A stretch of 64,000 nt of DNA, taken from contig WHUZ01000016.1 in NCBI GenBank assembly GCA_015179045.1, forward strand, positions 372,001-436,000, given 5' to 3'. A program made the position numbers and the translations under genes. Numbering within the stretch: the stretch's first letter is position 1; each line of letters opens with the position of its first letter. Below, one piece after another: positions 10,986-21,651 of the stretch. Below the pieces are notes generated by a model, which did not search any database, had not been told where the DNA came from, and saw nothing but the letters and a program-made list of their open reading frames with translations. The stretch is from Kalaharituber pfeilii (taxonomy: Eukaryota; Ascomycota; Pezizomycetes; Pezizales; Pezizaceae).

Positions 10986-12003
10986 AGTCAGACCTTGCTA
11001 TAACGAACACGTAAAATTTGGCCCCTTTCGTGTATAGAAGATCGTGACAAAATTAGGAATGCAACCTTGGCAGCTGAAGTTCAGACTCCTCAACGCCTCA
11101 ACTCAGCTATTGCAGTATACCTCGTCTTGACTTACTAGCAAAGGAAATAACCAAATAAAGAAATCTATAAAATAAAGGATATTCAACTCATAGAGATCTG
11201 TAACAGACTGCCTTTGGTCCAGACTAGCCCTCGGTAATTAGAACACTCAAAATTCCAACAACTACGCGACGAGTGTTAAGTAAACTGAGAAGCATCAGAT
11301 GTGCAAGAAAAGATTAGAGCCAAAAGAAATCTTGAATGAGTTCCATAGGCATTCTGTGAATGAAGAGGTATATCATTGTCTTAAATAGTATAAGATAGTT
11401 GTAAACATTTAGGCTTTCCTATTCATCGCAGGCATGGATATACGGATATGTTGGGAGATTGCCGGGGAGTTTTCTACAGATTTCACTGGCCACTTTTTTC
11501 GTTATAGCATGAAAAAATGTGTATGTAGACAGAAATAACCTCCACTAGATTTTTTTCCTTTTATTATTTGGTAGGGTTTCGTTATAGCAAGGGCAGAATG
11601 AGTGGAGAGGGAAATCCGGGAGAGCAGGGGTTCGTACTAGACAGAAAAATAAGTATTTGGACAGGGGACAAATGCATATTTATGCGCCATGCAGTATTCG
11701 GCAGAAACTAGCATATTTTCGTATGCTTGGCTGGTGATAGCCATAAGACAGTCCAAATTTCGTGATAGGGTGTCCAAATTCATTATGTAAGAAAGTATTT
11801 GGACAGCTGACGTGATGAAATTTGGACAGCTGACATAATCAATTTCGACTTTACACCTATTCTTTACTGCCAAGCATACGAAAATATGCTAGTTTCCGCC
11901 AAATACCGCATAGCGCATAATATGCATTATCCCCTGTCCAAATACTTATTTTTCTGTCTAGTAATAGCAAAGGTTTTCGCTATAGCGAGGTGAAGGTCTG
12001 GCC
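10986..12003. mobile_element. decayed pogo/Fot1-like element
   Basis: The left end is TA followed by CAGTCAGACCTTGCTATAACG; the right end, read inversely, is GGCCAGACCTTCACCTCGC. This resembles pogo/Tigger-type termini. Further fragments (tttcgttatagcaag) occur at 11578 and near 11500, so the body is rearranged. I see no transposase. A second inverted-repeat element is nested at 11640-11958. Confidence 0.5.
11640..11958. mobile_element. Tc1/mariner-like MITE, 319 bp
   Basis: Inverted repeats of about 100 bp starting GACAGAAAAATAAGTATTTG, with TA on both sides (11638-11639 and 11959-11960). The arms also share GCATACGAAAATATGCTAG. There is no coding sequence. TA duplication plus long inverted repeats fits a Tc1/mariner MITE. 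It lies inside the pogo-like element. Confidence 0.75.
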
Positions 12004-12223
12004 AATCTATGAACCGTTAAAACCGGCAACATTATGCTACGTCTCTATATGGGTAAATGCGGTGCGGAGGAAAATGGGCCTATGATCGCCTTACGTCAAA
12101 ATTGCATATAGCCCCCCTTGCTAAATATTCATAGAGGCAGCATGGATGTATATTAGTCATGCGTTTGTATTAGAAGAAAAAAGTAAAAGATAAGGTTAAT
12201 TTATTGTTTTTATTTTTTACTTA

Positions 12224-12320
12224 CCCCCCTCCCCCCCCCCCCCTGCGCCCTCGTTTTTTCGATATCGTTTTTGCCCTCCCAGCGGAGATCAAGGAGGGGG
12301 CGGGGGGGGGGGGGGGGGGC
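12224..12320. repeat. C-tract facing G-tract
   Basis: A C-rich tract (12224-12242) and a G-rich tract (12294-12320, about 19 G with one interruption) flank 50 bp. The two tracts can pair, and the G tract could form a quadruplex. No gene is attached. Confidence 0.7.
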
Positions 12321-13029
12321 ACGAAAATGAAGATCAGGATATGCCAGTGCAGCGTTAGAACCAACTATCAGTTATTTAAATTATTAAGCTGCATTCGTAC
12401 GATAGAGAATACCGACGCACCTTGGGTTCGCTGCTACCCATGACTCATGAACTTGAACAAACGAAAGAAAAAATTCGGAAGAGTGTTAGAAGCAAATGTC
12501 TCGTTTGCCTTGCGCACGTCGTCACGTGCTTAATAAGTAAGTAACCGGCATTGGTAAAGTTTCGCAAAATGCAACGCAAGGGTCGCCACCAAAATGTTGA
12601 TCGTCTTTGAAATCAAGGAAAAAAGGACGAGGCAAAAAAAGACGTCAATAAGAGTCATCATTCCGTCGGAAATGTATTGGTCAATTCTGGTTGGGGCAAT
12701 CCGTACCAGTTCTCAGGAAGTCCTAGATCTGCACGACCAGAATCACGTGCTGCGTTAGCCATGTCCAACAACCACTGAAGGCGGACACAACCAATTAAAA
12801 TTTAAATTATAACATCTGTGGATGCACAAACCCCAGCACGGCTAGCTTCAAGAGATAGGAAAGGCGTTTGAGGAGGGGAGAAGCCTAAGGAGGACAAAGG
12901 TAGCAAAGAAGAACATGTGGAAGCTGTCGCGGGTGCGCTGGCGATGGAGATTTCAAAAGTCCTTCTCCTAGTAATATTAGGTGTGAGGCGGTCCAGTGCA
13001 AAAGTTTACTTGTTGAAGACCATCAGTGG
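12321..13029. other. no gene recognised
   Basis: No ORF, RNA gene or repeat that I can support. Confidence 0.45.
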
Positions 13030-13205
13030 TAAAGGAGGCAGGCATGAGGATGAGGGGTCGAGCCGAAGAGAAAGAACAGGTTGTACATGGGCTGCAGGCG
13101 CCATCCAGCGTTAGATTCGACTGACGGCCACGCTGGGAGGTTTGGTGGGCGGAAAGGGATTGAGGGTGTGGAGGTACAAGTTAGGGAAGGCGGACCAGCA
13201 TTATC
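13030..13205 (+). mobile_element. decayed LINE-B ORF2 fragment
   Basis: The frame LTATLGGLVGGKGLRVWRYK aligns with VATLAGILGGKGLRRWKFK of the LINE-B copy at 58740-59233. The stretch before it (MRGRAEEKEQVVHGLQ) matches the corresponding LINE arginine-rich segment. There are no hairpin, poly(A) or target duplication, so this is an old fragment. Confidence 0.55.
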
Positions 13206-13975
13206 CGAATATTCATTTGATGCAAAGTAGACCTTCAGTTATCAAACTGGGACTGGCGAAGCATTGGGTAATTGCTGGAACCAGATTTTCAAGCCTTATG
13301 AAGGCACTCTATGAGAGTATGCCACAACGAATTGCAGCAGTACTGAAGGCGAAAGCCCTGAATATATATACTAAGTATTAGTGGTAAGAGACTCAGAATT
13401 GAGCAGCTTTAGGCCATATTTCAAAAGTCTCCTTTCTGGTACAATATTCTGTTGCAGTCGTTTCCTGTTTATGCATGTTTGCATCTTTAGCTGATTTCTT
13501 TTACCTTATAATTTAGATGTATCAGTATATATTTACCTAGAAGTTTGTAAATAAAATTAGGTTTGATATTCTTTTCCCTTGATGATGGTCTTTACGAGAT
13601 ATTCATAGTGTTGTGTTTACGAGGGCTTGATCTACTACTTTTCCTACTGCATCATCGTGGTCAATGCACTGCATATGCGCTTTTCCTATTATTGAATAGT
13701 GGGGGGGTGGCGTATCCTAGTCTGGTTGCATCCTAGTCTGGTTGCACCAACCCTCCGACCGTAGGCGTATCCCAGCTCTCAGCAATGAAAAATCATCTAT
13801 ATCGAGAACAACAATGCCTGCAAACTCGTCACAACCGTTTGGACCTAGCGAAGAAATTTAGATTGTAGAAAAGTTTAGGTTCTGCCGCTCTTGTCCTTTC
13901 TAGTATTGCTTCTTGCTCTCCCGATCGCAGCGATCTACTCAGCGCCTATCGAAAAGACAAAAGTTGACAACGATA
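13206..13975. other. no gene recognised
   Basis: Contains a local 16-bp direct duplication (cctagtctggttgca, twice at 13717-13747). Nothing else is supported. Confidence 0.45.
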
Positions 13976-14511
13976 TCAATCCTTCTCCTGTATACGGTGG
14001 TACCATGATAGGTACTTAAATGCCTTCATCAGAAGTTCGAGGCAACCGTTGTTCTGGCCGTTCCTTCGATATATCCATGTCGGTACGCGGGTAATGATAA
14101 ATAATAACCAATCAAATAAAAAGGATATGTCCATGCATAACTGCAGGTTGCCAAGCCGCGAGAGGTACCATACTCTATCAACGGAAGGAGCTGCTAAAAA
14201 TCGCCAGCGTTGGTATGCCAACGCCGGGTATACCATGTCCTCAGGCCTAACAGCAACACCAAAGACTTCGTAATTGCTATTGGAACACGATACGCAAGCC
14301 AGAACCTTAGCCGTATCTATCAATGAACCGCATCCGCGATCAGGAAATATCCCTCTCTCTTTTTCTTGTTGCCTTTGCAATCACTAATCTCTATATGAAC
14401 CAACGGCTGACCTGGCTTCCCAGGATATGCCATGCAATCGTGCAATCCACAGTCAGTAAATGCTTGCAGCCGATGTTCAAAACCGGTTCGGTGAGGTTCG
14501 AGCAATTGCAT
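13976..14511 (-). pseudogene. unknown gene remnant with a frameshift
   Basis: A minus-strand frame from 14511 (MQLLEPHRTGFEHRLQAF ... KREGYFLIADAVH*) is followed without a gap by another frame. That frame reads DTAKVLACVSCSNSNYEVFG and RPEDMVYPALAYQRWRFLAA, and ends at 13976. The two stretches look like one protein separated by a single frameshift near 14325; no usable intron sits there. No family is recognised. Confidence 0.4.
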
Positions 14512-16391
14512 GCCACCCTAAAGGCTATGGCGATTTTACGGTACAAAAGAAATAAAAGGAAAGGGAAACAAAAAGATGTAGGTACTCAAAAGCCCCGCTA
14601 GTGAGGTGGGTGGAAACAAATTGAAAATTTCCCGTACCTGGCCATGTGTTTCCCCGCCTGAGCTCCTGCTCCGGTAGTAATCGCCGCATATACTGGAGTA
14701 CAATTGCACCCCCCAAAAAATAACGGAATTACATACCTTATTACTGTGAGGGTGGTGTGGCACAATCGGTTAACGGTAATTTTGACAGCTTTTGTTTTAC
14801 AGCAAAGATTTCCCTGGCAGCGATTTCCCTGGCAGCACTAGCAACGCAAGGATAAGCCCTGTTGATCTGCGCCAACGCATGGAACCTTCTGTTGACGTCG
14901 GCAAATAATGTAGTATATATTAAGAAGTTTAGCATCAACAAAGCCGTCAACTTGATGCATCCGTGTCATGGGATGAAAAGACAGCAAGAACGCACCGGTT
15001 TAGAATGTCCAATTCTGATCATGTTCAGACTTATTTTAGCTCAATTGAAAGACCCGCAAAGCCAACAGCCGACTCCCGTTTTTTTTGTTCTATAAGCGCA
15101 GCGCCACCACTGACCAGCGCTAGCCTCTGACAACCTGGACGCTGAAAGCAGCATAAGGTAGAAGATGAGACACAAAGAAGCTGTCCTGTTGATAACCAAC
15201 GGGTACCTTTTAAAATTCCTTATGCTGAAATTTTTCCCACTCTCCTTTTGCGGCGGACGTGTCCGGTAACCTGGCTGTCTACGGATACTGGTGGCAATCT
15301 ACACGACGATGTGAGTAACAAACAGTGGAACAACCAGTGGGGGGCGAAAGTGGGGGTGGCTATAGACTGATAAGATTGGGCAGTTACTCGTTTGCCTGAC
15401 GGAGTGGATTCGCCCATCCAATCAAGCCACAGTGTCATTCCAGAGTCTTCCGGACTTACTAGTTTGAGCTGAGACACCTCAGAGCGAGCAGAGAAATATC
15501 CATGATGAGTAGAAAGCTCTGGCTGTTCTTGCCAATTCGGGTAAGCTCTTAGTCACTAAAAAAGACTTTTTTTCAATACAAACTATGCCCTTATACGAAA
15601 GAATGTCTGCTTGAAGGCGTATCCAAAGATAAAGAAACGCAACTGACCTGTCGATTCGAACGGAGCAAGCCCTATGCACTGGAAAATGCAGGATGAGCAC
15701 ATGGATGAGACAATTTTGGGCAGCAGAATGGGAGGGACGCCGCGCCAGCTGGGGACATGGTGTCAGCTGAGAGTGGCATAGAGGCGCACTACGCAGCAAT
15801 CGCAGCCAATAGGCAGGGGGCTGGGGCATATTGCTGCATCCGACATACCTAGTCCAGCTGAGTGGCGCGGAGAAAGAGCGAATGAGGGGAATGAGGGGAA
15901 GCTGGGAAAGATTGGGGTGGGTGTGGAGGGGGCGTCTAGGATCAGCAGCACAGTTGATGATAGCAGAGGCGCGAAACGGGCCTCGGTAGACATTTGACAA
16001 GAGCCGCATATGGGTAGACGCTTCTTGTGCTCAGAAGCGTTTATTGCGAGCGTTGACGCTGCGTGGAGCGGGGAGGGAGGGCAGGGAGAGGAGGAGAGGA
16101 GGAGAGGAGAGGGAGGAGAGGGAGGAGAGGAGAGGGGCGGCCGGGCCCTTGGTGCTCGAATCTGGTAGCTGCGGGCCAGCTGCCAAGCCGCAGACGGCAG
16201 CGTGCCACCGCAGGCGCAGGGCGCCGCGCGGCTCTGCCCCTTCCGCCCCTCCTCCCGCCCCGCCCAAGCGCCGGACTGAAGCCCGCCAGCCGCAAGCCAG
16301 CCCGCCGGCGCCTAGCGACAGCAGCAGCAGCGCCAGTCGCACACAGCACGCATACGCGCCCCGCCGCGGGGCAGGGCACCGCAGCCGGCGG
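14512..16391. other. no convincing gene
   Basis: Minus-strand frames at 15220-15477 and 15479-16009 are open but have no motif, and the second lies over a CT-rich tract. From 16044 the DNA becomes very GC-rich, and several long frames on both strands result from composition. I read this as promoter/5'-UTR DNA for the gene at 16618. Confidence 0.45.
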
Positions 16392-16401
16392 TTTTATAAG
16401 G
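16392..16401 (+). promoter_or_regulatory. TATA-like element
   Basis: ttttataagg in a GC-rich island, 217 bp before the ATG at 16618. It is the only TATA-like word in that region. Confidence 0.4.
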
Positions 16402-16520
16402 ATGCGCCCCCGCCAGCCCCCGCACTGCTGAGCGGTCTGCGTTCCTCCTTACAGCCCGCCTCCTGCTACTGCCCCGCGCCCGACCCCTACCTCCCGGCCG
16501 TTCGGCCTCCCTCTCCAGCC

Positions 16521-16573
16521 CACCCAGCCGCCCAGCCGCCCAGCCACCCAGCCGCCCAGCCACCCAGCCACCC
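16521..16573. repeat. CCCAGCCGCCCAGCCA minisatellite
   Basis: An 8-bp unit (cccagccR) is repeated about seven times in the presumed 5' UTR of the gene at 16618. Confidence 0.8.
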
Positions 16574-16617
16574 CCGCTACGCACTGGCCTGCCCTCCCGG
16601 CCCCGCTCGCTTGCCGA

Positions 16618-17321
16618 ATGCAGAGGAACGCTGCCGGCACTTGGGCCAAGCCCAAGTCCACTTCAGGGAAGCGTCCCTCCCGTTCGGTTCTGGCGGAGTC
16701 GTTGGGGATCCAGTTGGCAACCTTCAATATTCTGCTGGTGCGTTGGCTCCCCCATTCATTATCCCTCCCTCTTCCAACCGATCTAGTACCCAGTTCCAGC
16801 CCCCTTGGCCTCCTCCAACCTCATATCCTTTCCGGGTTTTTCTTTTTTTTTTGTTTCATACCTCGCCTAGCTTAACATCGATATTACTAACTCACTCTTA
16901 ACAGGCCCTCGCGAAACAAACCCTCCTTACTCCCCCGCACACCGCCCTGCTCAACTCCCCACACGGTACCTGGAACTGTGTAGACCCCGCATTGAAACGT
17001 GCCTGCATCGTCGCGTTCCGCACAGCGGTTGCCGAGGCCGGCTCTTCGGACCCTGACGCCCAGTCCCCGGATGACACGGAGCATGGACTGGCCATGGCTA
17101 TTTTGGAGGACGATACGGTGGCAGCGTACTTTTTGCATGCGCAATTTGCGGTACAGAGGGCGTATATGAAAAGGATTGCGGCATATGCGGAGGACGCTGC
17201 AAACACAGGTGGAAATGGTTCTGGGGCGGGTTCTACAGGGGCGTCGCCAAGGAGTCCCACAACGACGGAGGAGGGGGACGAGCCTGCTTGTAATGGGACG
17301 GATCTCTGGCTACGAAACTAG
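16618..17321 (+). CDS. unknown 178-aa protein, two exons
   Basis: Exon 1 is 16618-16737 (40 codons, MQRNAAGTWAKPKSTSGKRP...). The intron is 16738-16904 with donor GTGCGT, branch ACTAACTCAC and acceptor AACAG. Exon 2 is 16905-17321. The junction is in phase 0, and the joined frame is open for 178 residues. The second half has an even, helix-prone composition (CVDPALKRACIVAFRTAVAE, then LEDDTVAAYFLHAQFAVQRA) and a Gly/Ser/Thr-rich, acidic C-terminus. There is no signal peptide, membrane segment or known domain. The start was chosen as the first ATG in the exon-1 frame after the GC-rich leader. I do not recognise the family. Surrounding DNA is free of recent insertions, unlike most of the window. 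Confidence 0.6.
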
Positions 17322-17802
17322 GACGGACCGGGATTAGGAGAAGCTTTCATTGGATCCTCCTTCTTTTTTTTCATTCTATTCCTTTTCACTCCGAATTTGG
17401 CGCATACTTATGTTCCATCCTTCTGATCCCTTTTACCCAGTTTTTGGTTAGCTACGACTATTCATCTTGATGTTTGACTGGTACAATTCCCTCTCCCTCC
17501 CGTCGCATATCATCGCATATTTTTAACACATCCTTGTGTTTCATTTTGGTTTTCCCCTCTATGTTACTATTAACTTTCTTCAACAAAATAATTCCATGCT
17601 TCGACAAAGGATTTTTATTCCGCCCCCCTTGCATCGCATCACGCCCGCATAGCAGCAACTTTTTGGATACATTGTGAATAGGTTGTTATTTTTCAGTCAT
17701 TAACGAAAGAAACATTTCTTCATTATGGTTTATGTTGGAAACGTCCGCAGGTTTTTATGTCGAGGCTTTATTATAAATTGTCACATTACTAGTACGTACT
17801 CG
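17322..17802. other. no gene recognised
   Basis: 3' flank of the two-exon gene; AT-rich, nothing supported. Confidence 0.45.
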
Positions 17803-17937
17803 CTGGTTCAGAAAAGTATTGGAACGCCGCATAAATCGTATGCGCTATTCGCTCTTTGGAAGCAAATTCATGCCACTTCGCACTATTCCAAAAAGCGAAT
17901 AGCGCATTCGTTTTATGCAGCGTTCCACCGAACCAGC
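17803..17937. mobile_element. small foldback element
   Basis: Arms CTGGTTCAGAAAAGTATTGG (17803) and its imperfect inverse ending CCACCGAACCAG (17937) enclose about 25 bp. Both arms include gcgctattcg/cgaatagcgc. The word AGTATTGGAACG also opens a half element at 28914, so both come from one Tc1-like family. The target duplication is unclear. Confidence 0.65.
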
Positions 17938-18272
17938 AAACCATTTTTTCCCCATGCTTTGACACGCCACACAAGTTGTATGTAATGTATACGCAACATG
18001 AAAAAAAAACAAAAAGAAAGAGAAGAAAGAATTATCATGATCCGGAAAATTCGGAGAACGGGCTGTTGTGGGGGGCTACAGTAGATATATGCCTAAACAT
18101 TGTAACAAATTTTTTCCCCCCCCCTAATTAGAAAAAAAAACTTGTTTTCCCGTGAACTACCGGATACTTAATAAAACAAGTAGTGAATGCATCACGTTTT
18201 TGCCCACACATGTTTTGTATACAACGCATCGGATGCATTCTCAGCATATAGGGAGGCGGAAAAGAAGTGTAG

Positions 18273-18394
18273 GCATCTACGGCCATAGACTGAAGAAAAC
18301 GAGGCATCCCGTCCGCTCTGCCATATCTAAGCTTCAGATCGCCAAGCTAGTACTACGGTGGGTGACCACGTGGGAATCCTTGGTGCTGTAGGTA
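18273..18394 (+). rRNA. 5S ribosomal RNA gene
   Basis: About 121 nt starting at ATCTACGGCCATAGAC and ending GTGCTGTAGGTAT. The ends pair as helix I (ATCTAC with GTAGGT). The 5S signatures CCCGTCCGCTCTGCC, AGCTAGTACTACGGTGGGTG and ACCACGTGGGAATCC are present in order. A T-run terminator follows directly. It stands alone and not in a tandem array, as in many Pezizomycotina. Its last ~44 nt recur at 55946-55989, again just upstream of a recombinase gene copy. Confidence 0.92.
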
Positions 18395-18398
18395 TAAC

Positions 18399-18412
18399 TT
18401 TTTTTTTTTTTT
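18399..18412 (+). terminator. RNA polymerase III T-run after 5S
   Basis: Fourteen T residues start five bases after the 5S 3' end; the usual Pol III terminator. Confidence 0.8.
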
Positions 18413-18623
18413 GTTTCTAACCCAGATCCTCCTCAATCAAAGCAGTAATATACGTTAAAGAAATAACTTGCTGTTCAGATTTTGGACCCTAGGGATCAAG
18501 TTATGGATCTTGCCAATTAGGGAACATAAGGTTTGCCAAGTTCCATAAGGCAAGGGTGCCTCAAGGCTAAACTAACTCTGGTAATTCCTACTCAGAAGCA
18601 GTAGCGACTTCCTTCAGTACAGC

Positions 18624-18688
18624 TTTTTTTTTTTTTTTTTTTTTTTATATCACATGACCCCGCTTGTAGCTGTTCGCCATGGCAGGGC
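18624..18688 (-). mobile_element. LINE-A hairpin-only insertion with empty-site proof
   Basis: Poly(T) of 22, then atatcacatgaccccgcttg and the A hairpin. Target duplication cttcagtacagc on both sides (18612-18623, 18689-18700). The paralogous copy at 56222-56245 reads cttccttcagcacagccaat with no insert, which is a direct empty site. Confidence 0.92.
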
Positions 18689-19513
18689 CTTCAGTACAGC
18701 TAATGAGGATTTGGGCCGATAATTATAACTATATCAGAAACTTGTATATATACCTCTAAAGCCCCCGTTGCTGCTATACTCTTGCCCTAGACTCTACAGT
18801 TCTTTCTGCCAAACCTCCTCTTCTTGCTTTCTCTGCTCGTGTCTCCTGACTCTACACACTTTCTTTCCTGCTTCGGTGCAATTCTAATTTATATCCTTCC
18901 CTTTACATTCTCAACAAATGGCTCAGCAAAAAGAGAAGTATCGCCAAATGGTCCAAGCCCTAGACTTGTGTGAGCTTGATGCCCCTATTAAAATTTACCG
19001 GTTCACCTACAGAACATAAAATTGCCGGCGCAGATAGAGCTTTTGGCAAATTTTGCGACGAAGTCTTCCATGCAGGGTCTGACTTCATAAATGAAGGATA
19101 CATCATTCTGTATTTGCGATCGAAGTTGGATGAGGGAAATCAGTTTCAGACCGTCGTTAACAATTTTGCTGAGCTACGAATGTTTTGTCGGAAGAGGTAT
19201 AAAGCTGTATTCCCTTCCGACAAGAAAAAGCGGATCGATAATTATATGGAGCTGTGTAAAGGTTCACGCATCAAAGAGTATGACATGGCAGCTGGGACAA
19301 TTACTAGCAGCTCCAGACCGCTGCCGACTAGCATCCAGAATTTGAAAGCTAAGCTGCTGCTCGATGCGAGCGATTTGGTTAACCTTTTAACATTTCATTG
19401 GATACAATCAACCATTCAATATCCAATACCTCGTTACCGTGTCCAGTTACCACTCATTATGCAAATTCTAGCCTATACAAGATCTCGCCCTGGAGCAGTA
19501 ATCGAATCGAGTG

Positions 19514-19940
19514 TGTCACGGGCCTACCCAGAGATGCTGGGGATATCCACCTGAGTTGACCCGTAAGGCTGCTAGTGACCATTCGGCCTGATCAACCGAT
19601 AGCTACAGCAGGGCAATACAATTGACAGGTCGGGTCACGGAAGCGTATCACAAGCGGAGCACATGGTTGAGTGAGTTGCGCCACTGAGTGGCAAGAGTAC
19701 GCGTAGGCTTGTTGTGCACAGCCTCAGACATTGTTATTGATTGTTAAGCATTGATACCGATTGTTAAGCATTGATATCGATTGTTAAGCATAGATAGCAT
19801 AAGCAATAGAACATACAGTGGGCATGCGCGGGGAGCTGGCTATATAAGGAGGGTCTTCTGCCTTCGAGAGATGGTCAAGCTTCAAGCGTTGTCCTAAGTT
19901 ACACCCTCACTTTAGCTAAATCATCGTAGACTCCGTAACA
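19514..19940 (+). repeat. solo LTR (Gypsy G2 family), 427 bp
   Basis: TGTCACGGGCCTACCC ... CTCCGTAACA with a perfect 5-bp duplication GAGTG at 19509-19513 and 19941-19945. Copy 2 of the recombinase gene (about 57035) reads atcgagtggttacc, the uninterrupted site. Inside are three copies of a unit built on attgttaagcattgat (19735-19795) and a TATA box ctatataagg. The block AAGCGTTGTCCTAAGTTACA is shared with the LTR at 6140-6392. Confidence 0.92.
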
Positions 19941-20871
19941 GAGTGGTTACCGCAAGACCAATCAGGCAATGACATATCGGGACGTTGATTTGACTTTACA
20001 GAGAGATAATGCTGGAAAACAGCGATGGACTATCCAATACCATAGCCGGCTTTGGAAATATCAAAGACATACGGAGCAGTACGTACTGGTTTCGGTGACG
20101 TTTAGAATATAAACTGACTATATACAGACTTAGCTTTACTCTCAACGCCCTTCCAGAAACACCTCTCCTCTGTCCTGTTCTGTTGACGCTTGCCCTCGCA
20201 TTTGATGATTATGCATTTAAAGTCCCCGACATGACTCCTACGAAGCTACTAGGGCTAAAAGTAAGCCAAGCTATCTATATTCCACTATCAATAATGCTAA
20301 TTCTAAACAGATAGTCAAGGAAGCTCGAACATCACTGCATGTTGAGTGGAAAGAGTCAATGTTGGACGTCCCCATCTTTCGAAAAATGCAAACAAACCGA
20401 GTTTTATCTCCAAAGAGAGCACTTGACTATAATACTGCTCAAGAACATGTAAAACATCTTGGCGAGGCATTTGGCTTTCGGGGACCAATCACTTTTTATT
20501 GCTCGAGAAGAGGTGCTGCAAATGCTATAGACAGTACGTTTTTTTATAACACCACTGTTGTGTAAGCATTGCTGACTATGTATCTAGAGGATTCTACTGA
20601 AGCATAAAGACTTCACATTATGGGCCACATGTTACGGCTAAGGTGAGACTTACTCGATAAGAGGAACACTTACCCTGAACCATTAGTAAGACCAATGCTG
20701 ATAGAGCGGACTGATCACCCGTTAGGCTTTGCAGAAGGTTCTTTGTCTTTCGAATAGGGTAGTGCTAAGGAAGTGTGTGTCATTGTTTATGGTAAGGTCT
20801 TCGGACCTCTAAGGCACTCAGTTTATGAAGCTAATATGCGCACATGCATTAGTAGATATCAGTATCTTGCG

Positions 20872-21610
20872 CAGTGTTCCCAACCGGCCAGGCCGCCGAC
20901 CAGGCCGTCCAGGCCGCCCAGGCTGGTCCAGGCCGGTCCAGGCCGCCCAGGCCGTCCAGGCCATTCAGGCCGTTCAACCAATTTCAGGGGCAGGAGGGCT
21001 GGTTACGAGGCTATTTCAGGGGCCACCTTCAGGTTACTTGGACACGGATTTAATATGAACCTTTCAATATTTTCGGAAAACTATCTAGACTTTTTTTTTA
21101 TTGAGCAGCGCTTTTCGCAGGTATTCAGGTAAGTAATTTTTTTTTGTATCGCTTGACTATATACTAATTTCTTATTAGTATTGCAGGGAGACAGACATTC
21201 CAACCACCGGTACTGGCGATGATGATTCCTTTAGTATTCTCCTATTCTTCACTCTCCATAGTGCAGTTCAAGTGTTGACCTTGCATCGACGATTCCCTGC
21301 AGTCCAATCTGATGCCGATATCGAGTCTTCTGGAATTTGGGTTACAAAAATCTGGTGCGACAAAGTTGGATTTGACACTATGGTGAAGATGTGCATGGCT
21401 AATGGAAAGCGATACTGGCGGTGTAAAATCAGCAAGCAAAATCCTAAACATTAGAGAATGAGGTATACGTAGAATTCAGAGTACGTTCTGTATATAGCTA
21501 GCTACTGTATAACTTAACTCACACTGCAGCCTGAATGGCCTAGATTTCTATGGCCCAGGCCGGCCAGGCCATACCCTTGGCCTGGCCTGGCCGGCCCGTT
21601 GGGAACACTG
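20872..21610 (+). mobile_element. hAT-like element with GGCC-rich ends and a coding remnant
   Basis: Ends CAGTGTTCCCAAC and GTTGGGAACACTG. The directly flanking words agtatcttgcg and agattcttgcg (9 of 11 identical) look like a target duplication. Next to each end are runs of CAGGCCG/GGCCTGGCC repeats (20883-20980, 21557-21600). In the middle, an intron with GTAAGT donor and TTATTAG acceptor (about 21131-21180) leads into an exon. It reads ESSGIWVTKIWCDKVGFDTM ... GKRYWRCKISKQNPKH* (stop 21454), resembling the W...RC N-terminal BED-finger part of fungal hAT transposases with one Cys missing. The transposase core is absent. Confidence 0.65.
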
Positions 21611-21651
21611 AGATTCTTGCGTCTGTACTATTTTTGCATGTTTCTGCTACG

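Larger units (their letters stand above)
18395..18917 (+). promoter_or_regulatory. upstream region of recombinase gene copy 1
   Basis: Matches 55990-56443 closely, apart from the 65-bp hairpin insertion at 18624-18688. Copy 2 has a clean TATA box (tatataaa) about 170 bp before the ATG; here it is tatatata. The region connects the 5S gene directly to the recombinase gene, with no other gene between. Confidence 0.6.

Noticed and set aside
16044..16901. 285-codon plus-strand frame and several overlapping minus-strand frames
   Set aside because: All lie in very GC-rich, repetitive DNA (Arg/Gly/Glu, then Pro/Ala/Ser) where stop codons are rare by composition. The spliced gene starting at 16618 explains the region better.
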